27,731 nt of DNA from an uncultured Actinomycetes bacterium (lineage in GTDB: Bacteria; Actinomycetota; Thermoleophilia; Solirubrobacterales; Solirubrobacteraceae): the NCBI GenBank assembly GCA_937888775.1, contig CALAQT010000582.1, forward strand, positions 1 to 27,731, in the 5' to 3' direction. A model generated the notes under the pieces. The model was not told the DNA's origin and searched no databases. It saw only the letters and a list, made by a program, of their open reading frames with translations. A program made the position numbers and the translations under genes. Shown here piece after piece: positions 17,496 to 24,243 of the stretch (positions within the stretch are counted from its first letter, which is position 1; each line of letters opens with the position of its first letter).

Positions 17496-18362
17496 TCACC
17501 GGGAGGGCGTCGCGATGCGTGACTGGGAGGCACGCGCAGCCGGTGCGAGATCGTCGAGCGTGAGCTGCCTGGCGGGGGGATCTCCGAGGATCTCCCGTGA
17601 CTGGATCTGGACGGTCTCGGTGACGTGCACGAGCTCGCCGGAGCTCAGCATTCGCCAGTTTGTGTCGGCGTCCATGGGCTCCGTCGCCGCGACCGCGAGG
17701 CGGCGGTTCGCGGCCTGCTCGCTGCGCACCTGGCTACCGAGCTGGCTCGAGTGTTCCAGCGGCAGGCCGGGGGCTCGCTCAAGGAGATAGAGCGGGTGCG
17801 TCTCGGGGTAGCGCAGGATCCACAGCCCATCGGCGCTCGCGAGCACGAAGTTGATCGCGAACACCGGCAAATTTGCGGCCACCCAAGCGCACGCCGCCTG
17901 GATTCCTGCGCCGACGTCCCCATCGCGGGCCGCGACCTCGCGCGTGATCAGCGCGAAGATGCGCTCGGAGTCGGTGTCGCCCTTGACGAGCCGCAGATCC
18001 TCTCCGAGGTGGGCCTCGAGCGCGGGCAGTTCCTCGACGTGTCCATTGTGGGCGAACAGTCGATCATGCTGCTCGAAGGGATGGGTGTTGCGCAGGCTCA
18101 GCCCGCCCGTCGAGGCGAAGCGGACATGCGCCAGGAAGTTCCTCGAGGAGACCTCGCGAGCCTCGCGCCCGAACTGCCGGTCGGCGTAGGCCGCGATTGG
18201 CTGCTTACTGATCCTGGCCGAGCCGCGCTCGTCGAACCAGCCAAGGCCCGCGCCGTCAGGCTCCCGATGGCTCTGTCGTGTCAGGCTGTCGGGAGCGTCT
18301 AGCAGCCAGTATGTCGCGCTCGTGGGCTCTCGTCCGGCGCTCATCGCGAACAGGCGACACAC
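17496..18362 (-). CDS. Class II glutamine amidotransferase (GATase_6/YafJ type)
   Basis: This is an N-terminal-nucleophile hydrolase of 288 aa. The GTG at 18362 is chosen because it puts Cys at position 2 (CRLFAMS), which becomes the nucleophile after removal of the start residue. Other family marks are HREPDGAGLGWF, FLAHVRFASTGGLS, NTHPFEQHDRLFAHNGHVEE and VKGDTDSERIFALI, in the usual order. The fold releases ammonia from glutamine. The YafJ/EgtC branch acts on amide bonds in small molecules (EgtC in ergothioneine synthesis), but no egt gene is near, so the substrate is unknown. Longer upstream frames would bury the Cys and are rejected. It is a single gene, and the nearest same-strand neighbour upstream is the truncated helicase. 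Confidence 0.87.
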   Translation of the reverse strand: MCRLFAMSAGREPTSATYWLLDAPDSLTRQSHREPDGAGLGWFDERGSARISKQPIAAYADRQFGREAREVSSRNFLAHVRFASTGGLSLRNTHPFEQHDRLFAHNGHVEELPALEAHLGEDLRLVKGDTDSERIFALITREVAARDGDVGAGIQAACAWVAANLPVFAINFVLASADGLWILRYPETHPLYLLERAPGLPLEHSSQLGSQVRSEQAANRRLAVAATEPMDADTNWRMLSSGELVHVTETVQIQSREILGDPPARQLTLDDLAPAARASQSRIATPSR

Positions 18363-18517
18363 TGTCAGGTGGCGCTCGTCGCTGGGATCGCACTGCGCAT
18401 GCATCTTGAGCATGGCACGACGTGCGGGCTGGCCGCCTCTGCAGCCTCTTCCACCGCCGCTGGCGCGAGTGCGCCCGTCATTCGGGGGCCGACTGCGCCG
18501 TCCCCGCAGACTCCAGG

Positions 18518-19126
18518 TCAGCAGCGAGCTGTGGCAGCGAGCCGATACCTCGCGTGTGTCCGACCCCGAAGCAGTTGTCGACCGGAGGACTTGTCCTTGA
18601 AGGCCCACGGCCTGCACTGCAACATCCGCAGCCGTGACTGCACCTCGTCGATGACCTCCTTGCCTTCGGCCAGGTGGTCGTCGTCGAACTCGTTCAAGAG
18701 TTCGTCGCACAGAGCGTGGATCGTTCCGATCCGCAGATCGTGGACACGGGGATCGACGACGGTCGTTCCGGTCTCGCGCGCCGCCTCCAAGAACGCATCG
18801 GAGCGCTCGACGATCCGGACGCTGAGCTCCTGTGCAGCCTTGCGCGTGAAGGTCGTGACCATCAGGCGGGACGCGTCAGCCGACCTGACGAACAACTCGT
18901 ACAGGACTCGCCAGACCAGGACCTTGGTCTTGCCTGCGCCTGGGCCGGCGAGGATCTGGAGTACCCCGTCGCCCCCGCGGACCTTGATGATCGACCGCCG
19001 GCGTTCGCCGAGGGCCGGCCGGCCGCTTTCGGTGAGGACTACGTCGGCGGCGGCGAAGAAGGCTTCAGCCGGGACTTCCGGGCGCGAGGCTTGGAGTGGT
19101 TGCGATACCGACACGGAAGACTCCAA
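18518..19126 (-). pseudogene. N-terminal fragment of a UvrD/Rep-type DNA helicase
   Basis: The 202-aa frame starts at TTG 19126. It contains the Walker A motif AGPGAGKTKVL, motif Ia (MVTTFTRKAAQEL) and the segment RIGTIHALCDELL that leads to motif Ib in superfamily 1A helicases. After about residue 165 (EVQSRLRMLQCRPWAF) the text becomes Arg-rich and stops. The Walker B motif and all of the C-terminal ATPase domain are missing; a full enzyme has over 600 residues. It is therefore a truncated gene, with the break near 18600. Upstream sequence offers no better start. Confidence 0.75.
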
Positions 19127-19845
19127 CGAACCCCGAAATCGACAGGGAGGCTGACCGCCCCCGGGTCAGACCCCAGCTCGGCCCGCCGTCGTCGATTGCC
19201 TCCCGTGCAAGCTTGCTGGGCGCTCCACCTCTAAGGCGGCACTGAGGGGTGAGGCGGTGGCGTCGCCGCAGACGCCGCCGCCCCTCAGTGCCCGTGCAGG
19301 GTCTGGGCGTCCCAAAAGTCTGCACTTGATGCAGGTCGGCTCGGGCGCTGGCTGGACAGGCCGGGCTCTCGGCCGCGCCGCGGAGTCGACCGCGAATAGG
19401 GCCGCGGATGCCCGATCCGGCGTGTTGCCCGTCCCCACTGGGTGGGGGCCCTGGTGTGTTGCTTGACCTCGCCCCCCACCGTGGGTGAGAGGCCTGCAGA
19501 TCGGCATCCCATGGAAGTTGGCGGCACCGACGTTTTCGGCGTCGCTGTTGGCTCACGTGGTAGTCCTCCATCTCCGAAGGTCGCGCTCGCCGCGACCTCC
19601 TGCTGGCATGGCAAGAGATCATTGGACCATGTGTCGTGGGCAAGCGGCTGACGGCTGGGCGCCTGTCACGCCCAGGCCGGTCAGGGCCTGCATTTCTGCT
19701 TGGGCTGCTCCTCGTGCAGGAAAGCGCTAGCGGTCCGCCGCTAGCCGCGCGCTCTTGCAGCTCGTCCATGGCAGGATCGAGGACCGGGCTCATGATGGCT
19801 GCTGCCTCCCCTTCATGAAGCAGAGCGCGACGGACGGATACCTGA
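19127..19845. other. 720-base stretch without a convincing gene
   Basis: There are only shadow frames. Features seen are the long hairpin at 19238-19292, a short inverted CCCCAC/GTGGGG at about 19434-19446, and a minus-strand piece MSPVLDPAMDELQERAASGG (about 19733-19792) that looks like a conserved protein start and then loses frame. It is probably decayed DNA. Confidence 0.35.
19238..19292. terminator. Long GC-rich hairpin
   Basis: GGCACTGAGGGG (19238-19249) pairs perfectly with CCCCTCAGTGCC (19281-19292). Inside, CGGTGGCGTC pairs with GACGCCGCCG with one G-T pair, around a 6-base loop, after a 5-base bulge on the left arm. That is about 22 pairs in 55 bases. No T-run follows either way. 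It could be a terminator, a structured RNA, or the end of a mobile element. Confidence 0.5.
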
Positions 19846-20367
19846 TCAGATTGGGGGAACGGGGGCCGGATCGATCTGGCGGTCGTTGCTCGCCGGGACG
19901 CTTCGCCGCACCAGGAAGATCGCCACGGCGAGCGCGAGAGTGAGGACAGCGAGCAGCCCGAGCTCCAGTAGCTGGTTGGTGAGCGCGCGCCCACTGGGTG
20001 CCTGGCCCTCGAGCTCAGCCGTGATGATGAGAATTCGCCGCACCACAGCGATCAGACCGACGAACAAGAATGGCTCGAGCACGATTTCGCCGCGCAGCAC
20101 CACGAAGCGCAGTGTGTGCAGCAGCTCAGCCAGGATCAGCACCAACAGGATGCGGTCGAGGAGAACGACGCCGATGTTCACCGCGCTCTGATGCGCCCTG
20201 ATCGAGCTGATGAGCCCACTGACCGTTCCCACGACCACAAGCACCGCCGCGGCAAGCAGCATCAAGCCAACGATCACATAGAGCGCCTCCTCGATCCACG
20301 CCAAGGCGGCACGAACGCCGCGCACGAAACGTGGCTGCCGCTCAGCGGGATAAGGCGGCTCGATCAT
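19846..20367 (-). CDS. PsiE-like membrane protein
   Basis: From ATG 20367 the protein has 173 aa (another start at 20406 is possible). Four hydrophobic segments are visible: ALYVIVGLMLLAAAVLVVVG; VVLLDRILLVLILAELLHTL; IVLEPFLFVGLIAVVRRILI; and LELGLLAVLTLALAVAIFLV. The spacing and the RGEIVLEPFLFVGLIA stretch are those of the phosphate-starvation-inducible PsiE family, whose role is unknown. The N-terminus is basic and cytoplasmic, and the C-terminus polar. A weak AGGAT lies about 9 bases before the chosen ATG. It follows a damaged phasin-like gene by 60 bases on the same strand. No Pho box was recognised upstream. Confidence 0.8.
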   Translation of the reverse strand: MIEPPYPAERQPRFVRGVRAALAWIEEALYVIVGLMLLAAAVLVVVGTVSGLISSIRAHQSAVNIGVVLLDRILLVLILAELLHTLRFVVLRGEIVLEPFLFVGLIAVVRRILIITAELEGQAPSGRALTNQLLELGLLAVLTLALAVAIFLVRRSVPASNDRQIDPAPVPPI

Positions 20368-20427
20368 CCGCGACGATCCTATCGGGGCCTTGCGCGGCCG
20401 ACACATTGCCGACCGCGCGGAGACTCT

Positions 20428-20613
20428 CTACTTTCCGTCGTTCGGCCTACCAAGCGCCTTGCCTGCACTCTGCGCGACCTCGCGAAGGAATGTGTACTCC
20501 GTGTGGACCAGCTGGTCGGCCATCTCCATGGCGGCATCGATGATCTCTTGCCGCTTGGACGGATGCTCGTCGGCGAGTAACGGCAGCCCTGGCGCTCGCT
20601 CCGGTTCGCAAAG
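20428..20613 (-). pseudogene. Phasin-like small protein, damaged copy A
   Basis: The readable end, LADEHPSKRQEIIDAAMEMA then DQLVHTEYTFLREVAQSAGK, is about two-thirds identical to the protein ending at 23529 (copy B). The helical, amphipathic pattern without membrane segments fits phasin-like proteins that coat storage granules, but a true phasin role is only inferred. The frame is open to ATG 20691. The residues upstream of LPLLADEH do not match copy B unless the frame is shifted near 20590-20600, where FANRSER appears in another frame. The N-terminal half is not recognisable, so the gene is broken. Confidence 0.6.
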
Positions 20614-20739
20614 CCGTAGCCAGAGGCGTAGGTGATGCTTCCGCAATGGCACCCGAGGAGTCCACGACCACCGACCTGGTGGAGCTTTCACGACGGTCAG
20701 TCGGGAGGATCAATCGCGGCGATGCCGCCGCGGGCGGGC

Positions 20740-21045
20740 TCAGGCTCGGGGAGGTGCGGAGCGAGCGATAGTGATGTACCAGTAGCCACCCGCGAGGTTC
20801 AGCACCCCAACAACCAGGAAGAAGGCTGCCCATCCGTAGGCGGCATATGAGAGGCACACGACGCCCGCGGTGGCCGCGACAAAGCCACCGGCAATATGCG
20901 TGACCCCAAAGGCGCGGATGTGGCGGTACTCCCATGGATTGATCAGGCGTTGCGTGCCGGGTCGTGGGGGAGATGCCCACCACCCGCGAAGACCTTTCCG
21001 AGCGGCGTTGTCGTTGGCTGCGTTCATCGGGGGCGTCCCGCTCAT
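20740..21045 (-). CDS. Small membrane protein, 101 aa
   Basis: ATG 21045 overlaps the stop of the 55-aa gene (ATGA). The first 45 residues are polar and soluble (NAANDNAARKGLRGWW). A conserved-looking NPWEYRHIRAFGVTHIAGGF follows, then two hydrophobic helices (GGFVAATAGVVCLSYAAYGW and AAFFLVVGVLNLAGGYWYIT) and a short basic tail. This suggests a two-helix inner-membrane protein. I do not recognise a named family. Translational coupling to the 55-aa protein argues that they act together. The open frame extends upstream to 21288, but that part is antisense-like Arg-rich text. Confidence 0.65.
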   Translation of the reverse strand: MSGTPPMNAANDNAARKGLRGWWASPPRPGTQRLINPWEYRHIRAFGVTHIAGGFVAATAGVVCLSYAAYGWAAFFLVVGVLNLAGGYWYITIARSAPPRA

Positions 21046-21209
21046 GCTCGCTTCAGGAACCTCAAATAGAACGCCGCGAACACCAGGACAATCCCGACGT
21101 TTACCATCAGGCGCTCCCAGAACCGATGCCTGAAGAACAAGACGTCCACGCCGACCACGACGGTTACCAGCGCGAGCACGTAAAGCACGATGCCTGCCTG
21201 CCTTCCCAT
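21042..21209 (-). CDS. 55-aa membrane protein, easily missed
   Basis: From ATG 21209 to TGA 21042 a frame encodes 55 residues with two transmembrane helices: GIVLYVLALVTVVVGVDVLF and, after FRHRFWERL, MVNVGIVLVFAAFYLRFL. Basic residues lie in the loop and at the C-terminus (LKRA). GTGGAA about 5 bases before the ATG may serve as ribosome site. I recall near-identical patterns (GVDVLFFR..FWERLMVN) in short actinobacterial proteins of unknown function. Its stop overlaps the start of the 101-aa membrane protein, so the two form a coupled pair. Confidence 0.75.
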   Translation of the reverse strand: MGRQAGIVLYVLALVTVVVGVDVLFFRHRFWERLMVNVGIVLVFAAFYLRFLKRA

Positions 21210-21218
21210 CGTTCCACC

Positions 21219-21377
21219 CTACTGCTCGAGGACCGCGTCGCGGCCATGGATGACGCCGCCGGTCGGCAGCGTGTCGGGCGCTTCCCACACAACGTCATCG
21301 GCGAAATAGCTCCCGACCCCCGGCAAATCGCCGCTCCTGAGAGCTTCATAGGCCGCGCGTGCGACCGCTCCGTTCTC
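21219..21377 (-). pseudogene. SnoaL-like protein, N-terminal fragment
   Basis: The text VARAAYEALRSGD, then SYFADDVVWEAPDTLPTGG and VIHGRDAVLEQ before TAG at 21219, matches the first third of SnoaL/NTF2-like proteins. There the chain normally continues after GRDAV with a Phe/Trp-rich helix. No start codon lies between the upstream stop and the match. Both ends are thus lost. Confidence 0.5.
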
Positions 21378-21705
21378 GGCTGATGGCTAACGCCGCCGGC
21401 GCTGCATTGCGCACTTAGCGAGCGTCCGAGCGACAGCCGAGCAGACGAGCGCAAAGGACGAAAAGGAGGCGCGGGATCGGGCAATCTGAGCACCGCGCAG
21501 TCGAGCGCCGCGATCGAAGACGTCGTGCACAGGCTCGCGCCCCTTGGCGTCATGCGCGCGGAGCTCGAAGCAGAGGTCGCGCCGCAGCTCAAGCCGACGT
21601 CGCTGAACCTCGTTAGCGCTCTCGCCCAACCCCTCGGCTGAGCAGCTCGCGCACGACAACCATCGATTTGCAGATGCTTCTAGGTGGACGCGAGCGGAGT
21701 TGAAA
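21378..21705. other. 328-base stretch with a possible gene tail
   Basis: A plus-strand frame from about 21489 to 21641 reads AIEDVVHRLAPLGVMRAELE and ends LVSALAQPLG. It looks like the C-terminus of a helical protein but has no start or family match. Nothing else is seen. Confidence 0.3.
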
Positions 21706-22020
21706 CTAGGAGCAACGCAGAGGCATGTACCGCCCCCGCCCGAGCCGCATCACCGTCGCCCGATCGCCAACCGCGTGACGAGCCAACCGCGTCTTGACCG
21801 CCGACGGCGACACGGGCTGTCCGAGCAGCTGTTCGACCACAGCGTGCACGTCACGGACCCGCATTGGCTCGCCAGCCTCGCCCAGCACGCGCATGATGGC
21901 CTCCGGGACCAGGCCGCTCCGGAGCCTGCGATCCCGGCGGATCGTTGGGCTGGGAGACGTGCCGCTGGCCGTCAGGCGGTCAGCTGGCTGCACCTGAGCC
22001 ATTGGCGGCCAAACCACCAT
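21706..22020 (-). CDS. HARE-like winged-helix protein
   Basis: The protein has 104 aa from the start at 22020; a later start near VPEAIMRVL is also possible. The C-terminal 65 residues form the domain. PEAIMRVLGEAGEPMRVRDV is helix 1 and turn, HAVVEQLLGQPVSPSAVKTR the recognition helix region, and VMRLGRGRYMPL the beta wing with the conserved G-R-G-x-Y. This matches HARE-HTH-type domains, often linked to DNA modification or restriction systems or acting as small DNA-binding proteins. The first 38 residues are Pro/Arg-rich and probably unstructured or not translated. No partner gene is adjacent. Confidence 0.6.
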   Translation of the reverse strand: MVVWPPMAQVQPADRLTASGTSPSPTIRRDRRLRSGLVPEAIMRVLGEAGEPMRVRDVHAVVEQLLGQPVSPSAVKTRLARHAVGDRATVMRLGRGRYMPLRCS

Positions 22021-22467
22021 GGTAAGGAAGGGTCATGGGATCGAGAAGGTCGCGTCGGGTGATGGCCGAGCCGAACCTTCGCATTGGACGTGGGCCCAGA
22101 GATGAAGGACGCTGCCATGGGCCACCTGTGGGCCCACCCTGGGCGTGCGAGTCCGCGCGAGAGCGTCCGAAACAGCCGTTGACGACCGTGGTATGGCAGG
22201 TGCCGCCGGGCGTCGAGCCCGCGATTACGAGTGAAGGCGCCTTGACACGCATCCGCAAGCCACCGCCGACTCGCACAGCCGCCCGTGACCCATCGCGACA
22301 GCGAGCCTTGCCGATACGCCCGCTAATCGCGCAGTGCGATAGCGCATGAAGCCTCGGCGGTGGCGCCTGCTTGTTGTCCAGAGCATCAGCGAGGGCGGCG
22401 CCGGACGAGACTGCCGCTTCCCGCTGGGTAAGCAGAAGCGTCCGGCGGACGCACGAGGCACGTTGTG
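22021..22467. other. 447-base stretch without a convincing gene
   Basis: Frames here are shadows without domains. A GCGTCC-GGC-GGACGC hairpin at 22438-22452 lies just after the stop of the TetR gene (minus strand) and may be its terminator, although no T-run follows. Confidence 0.35.
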
Positions 22468-23094
22468 CTAGCGAAGCAGCATGCGCAGGATCGGCTCGGC
22501 GCGTCGGGCCTCGGGCCGCTCGCCCGTAATCAGATCGAGATAGGTGTAGGACTCGATCAGCCGCACGATCACGTATGCGACCTCGTGCAGGTCGACCGGT
22601 AGATCTAGGCGGCCAGCGTCGGTCTCCTGCCCTAGCAGCTCATGGACCGCGCCGATTAGCCGTGGCTGGAAGTCAGTGTCATGACGCGTGAGCAGTCGCA
22701 TCGCATACTCGCCCTCCTCGGCGAGCCAGCGCTGCATCCCGGCGTTCGCGATGACCGCTTCGAGAAAGCGCGTGATGACCTGGACGATGCGCTCCGCGCC
22801 CTTGGTCGCTACGTCGTGGTCGATGTTCTCGAGAGTGCGCTCGCCCAGCGACCAGATGATCTCGACCAAGAGCTGGTCGCGCGATCCGACCCAGCGGTAG
22901 AGCGTGGCGCGGTTGACGCCGAGCTCATCGGCGAGCGCACTCATCTCTACGCGCTCCGCGGCCAAGAACTTCCGCCGCGCGAGCCGGAACGCGTCCAGAG
23001 CCGTGGGCCGTGGCGGCTCCCCGCCACGCGCGAGCTCGCACTGAAGCTTCGTGGCGGGTCGCCGGCCGCGGCATCGCTGCCGTGCCGGTGTCAT
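22468..23094 (-). CDS. TetR-family regulator, QsdR type
   Basis: The regulator has 208 aa. The DNA-binding domain is near residues 30-80: FRLARRKFLAAERVEMSALA, then DELGVNRATLYRWVGSRDQL, the usual TetR helix-turn-helix ending with a Tyr-Arg-Trp-Val signature. The rest is an all-helical ligand domain (QVITRFLEAVIANAGMQRWL, HEVAYVIVRLIESYTYLDLI). The LYRWVGSRDQLL and RLIESYTYLDLITGERP motifs are those of QsdR regulators, first described with a lactone-degrading (quorum-quenching) gene in Rhodococcus. The inducer here is unknown. It is divergent from the phasin-like copy B, so the 160-base region between them, with its CAACA dyad, is the likely operator. Confidence 0.85.
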   Translation of the reverse strand: MTPARQRCRGRRPATKLQCELARGGEPPRPTALDAFRLARRKFLAAERVEMSALADELGVNRATLYRWVGSRDQLLVEIIWSLGERTLENIDHDVATKGAERIVQVITRFLEAVIANAGMQRWLAEEGEYAMRLLTRHDTDFQPRLIGAVHELLGQETDAGRLDLPVDLHEVAYVIVRLIESYTYLDLITGERPEARRAEPILRMLLR

Positions 23095-23164
23095 GCCAAG
23101 TCAGCATCGCAGACCGTCGACGACAGATCGGCTATGAGCCGGTCTCCGGCTTTGAAGGACAGGG

Positions 23165-23186
23165 CAACAAATAGTATAGGATGTTG
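23165..23186. promoter_or_regulatory. Dyad in AT-rich divergent promoter region
   Basis: CAACA-N12-TGTTG spans 22 bp in the AT-richest part of the region between the QsdR-like regulator and phasin-like copy B. A TATAGG-like -10 sequence lies inside it. A regulator bound here would control both genes. Confidence 0.4.
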
Positions 23187-23252
23187 TGCGAAGCCACATA
23201 TTGTCTTTATGCTGCATTCAGGCGGACGGGACCAAGAGAAAGAGCGGTAGGT

Positions 23253-23529
23253 ATGGCGATCGTCGACAGGCCAACAGAGCTATCCGAGCAGACGCTCGAA
23301 TCGGTCGAGAAGGGACAGCGGGCCGCGGATCGAGGCGGTGCGCAAGTTCGCCGATACCGTCGATGAGAGACTGCCGTCACTCGGCGACGAGCATCCGTCC
23401 ACGCGGCAGGAGATCATCGACGCCGCCTTGGTGCTGGCGGACCGACTGGTCCACACCCAGTACGGCTTCCTTCGCGAGGTTGTGGGCAGTGCCGGCACGG
23501 CGCTCGGCGCGTCAGACCGAGCAAAATAG
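23253..23529 (+). pseudogene. Phasin-like small protein, copy B, one frameshift
   Basis: ATG 23253 starts MAIVDRPTELSEQTLESVEK then GQRA. One extra G at about 23325-23329 must be skipped, after which AIEAVRKFADTVDERLPSL, DEHPSTRQEIIDAALVLADR and LVHTQYGFLREVVGSAG continue to the stop at 23529. Restored, it has about 91 aa, is fully helical and has no membrane segment. The ESVEKGQRAAIEAVRKF style recalls phasin-like granule proteins, a weak functional hint. The WS/DGAT gene less than 1 kb downstream makes lipid or PHA granules plausible. It may be a sequencing error rather than a true frameshift. It has a damaged paralogue at 20428-20613. Confidence 0.65.
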
Positions 23530-23647
23530 GACACGAGCCGAATCCGAGCGCAGTCGCCCTCCCCAGACACTCCCTGGGGATGGACCGGCATCCCCTCGTC
23601 GGTGCATCCGCCACTCAATACCCACCAAATCTCAAGCGGGAGATCCC

Positions 23648-23836
23648 ATGCCGAGAATCATCGTGACAACCGACCCATCCCAGCGACGTGACGACGCCCC
23701 GGTGCTACTCGACGAGTGCGTGCACTCGGTGCATCTCAGCAGCGACCTCGCCGCCGCGCAGCTCGTCGAGAGGATCGCCTGGGCAGTCAGCGACGCCGAG
23801 CACGCAGAACGCGCGGGCGGCCCGGTCTTGTTGTAG
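23648..23836 (+). CDS. 62-aa conserved hypothetical protein
   Basis: ATG 23648, with GGGAGAT 5-10 bases before it, gives MPRIIVTTDPSQRRDDAPVL followed by LDECVHSVHLSSDLAAAQLV and an ERIAWAVSDAEHAE helix. I recall near-identical short proteins (PRIIVTTD start, LDERV..VHL) in Solirubrobacterales, with no known function. It is a small mixed alpha/beta protein without membrane segment. The frame upstream is open but unrelated. It lies 118 bases after phasin-like copy B on the same strand and may share its transcript. Confidence 0.65.
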   Translation: MPRIIVTTDPSQRRDDAPVLLDECVHSVHLSSDLAAAQLVERIAWAVSDAEHAERAGGPVLL

Positions 23837-23898
23837 CCGGAAAGGTAAATCGGCACAGATCGGCGTCTCGCGTCCTGCGGCATGCGCGCTGCGGGCGG

Positions 23899-24243
23899 GC
23901 TCTCGCGATAAATGCCTTCACGACGATCCACATGCCGCTCGTACGCACGCCGATGAGCGCTCCGACCAAACTCTACGACCGGTTCCCGGCGCTCACGCCC
24001 GAGCAGGCGGCGCAGCTCATCTGCGAGGCGATCCGCACGCGCGCCGATCACGTCGGTCCGCGCTTGGGCGCGTTCACCGAGCTCGGGCGCACGATCTCGC
24101 CGGCCATGGCGAGGGAGATCCTCGGCGCGGCGTATCGAGCGTGTCCCGATTCGGCGGCAGCGCATGGGAAGGTCGACGAGAGCGAGTCCGCGTCCGCCCT
24201 CCAGCGTACCGTCGCTCAGCTGCTGCGAGGCGCGTACTGGTGA
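23899..24243 (+). pseudogene. C-terminal fragment of an SDR-family reductase
   Basis: The match starts at AINAFTTIHMPLVRTPMSAP and continues with TKLYDRFPALTPEQAAQLIC, RADHVGPRLGAFTE and FPDSAAA-like CPDSAAAHGK, ending LLRGAYW. That is the tail of short-chain dehydrogenases of the long-chain acyl/fatty-acyl reductase type, where a helix after the core binds the acyl chain. The Rossmann glycine motif and the Tyr-x-x-x-Lys site are upstream of the break and absent. ATG 23932 could start a 103-aa remnant. The stop overlaps the GTG of the WS/DGAT gene (GTGA), so the complete reductase was once translated together with that enzyme. Confidence 0.65.

Noticed and set aside
19166..19614. Two minus-strand frames of about 110 aa
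   Set aside because: They span the long hairpin or its surroundings, lack domains and ribosome sites, and do not agree with each other.
22035..22349. 104-aa plus-strand frame
   Set aside because: Low-complexity Arg/Pro text without domain or start signal.
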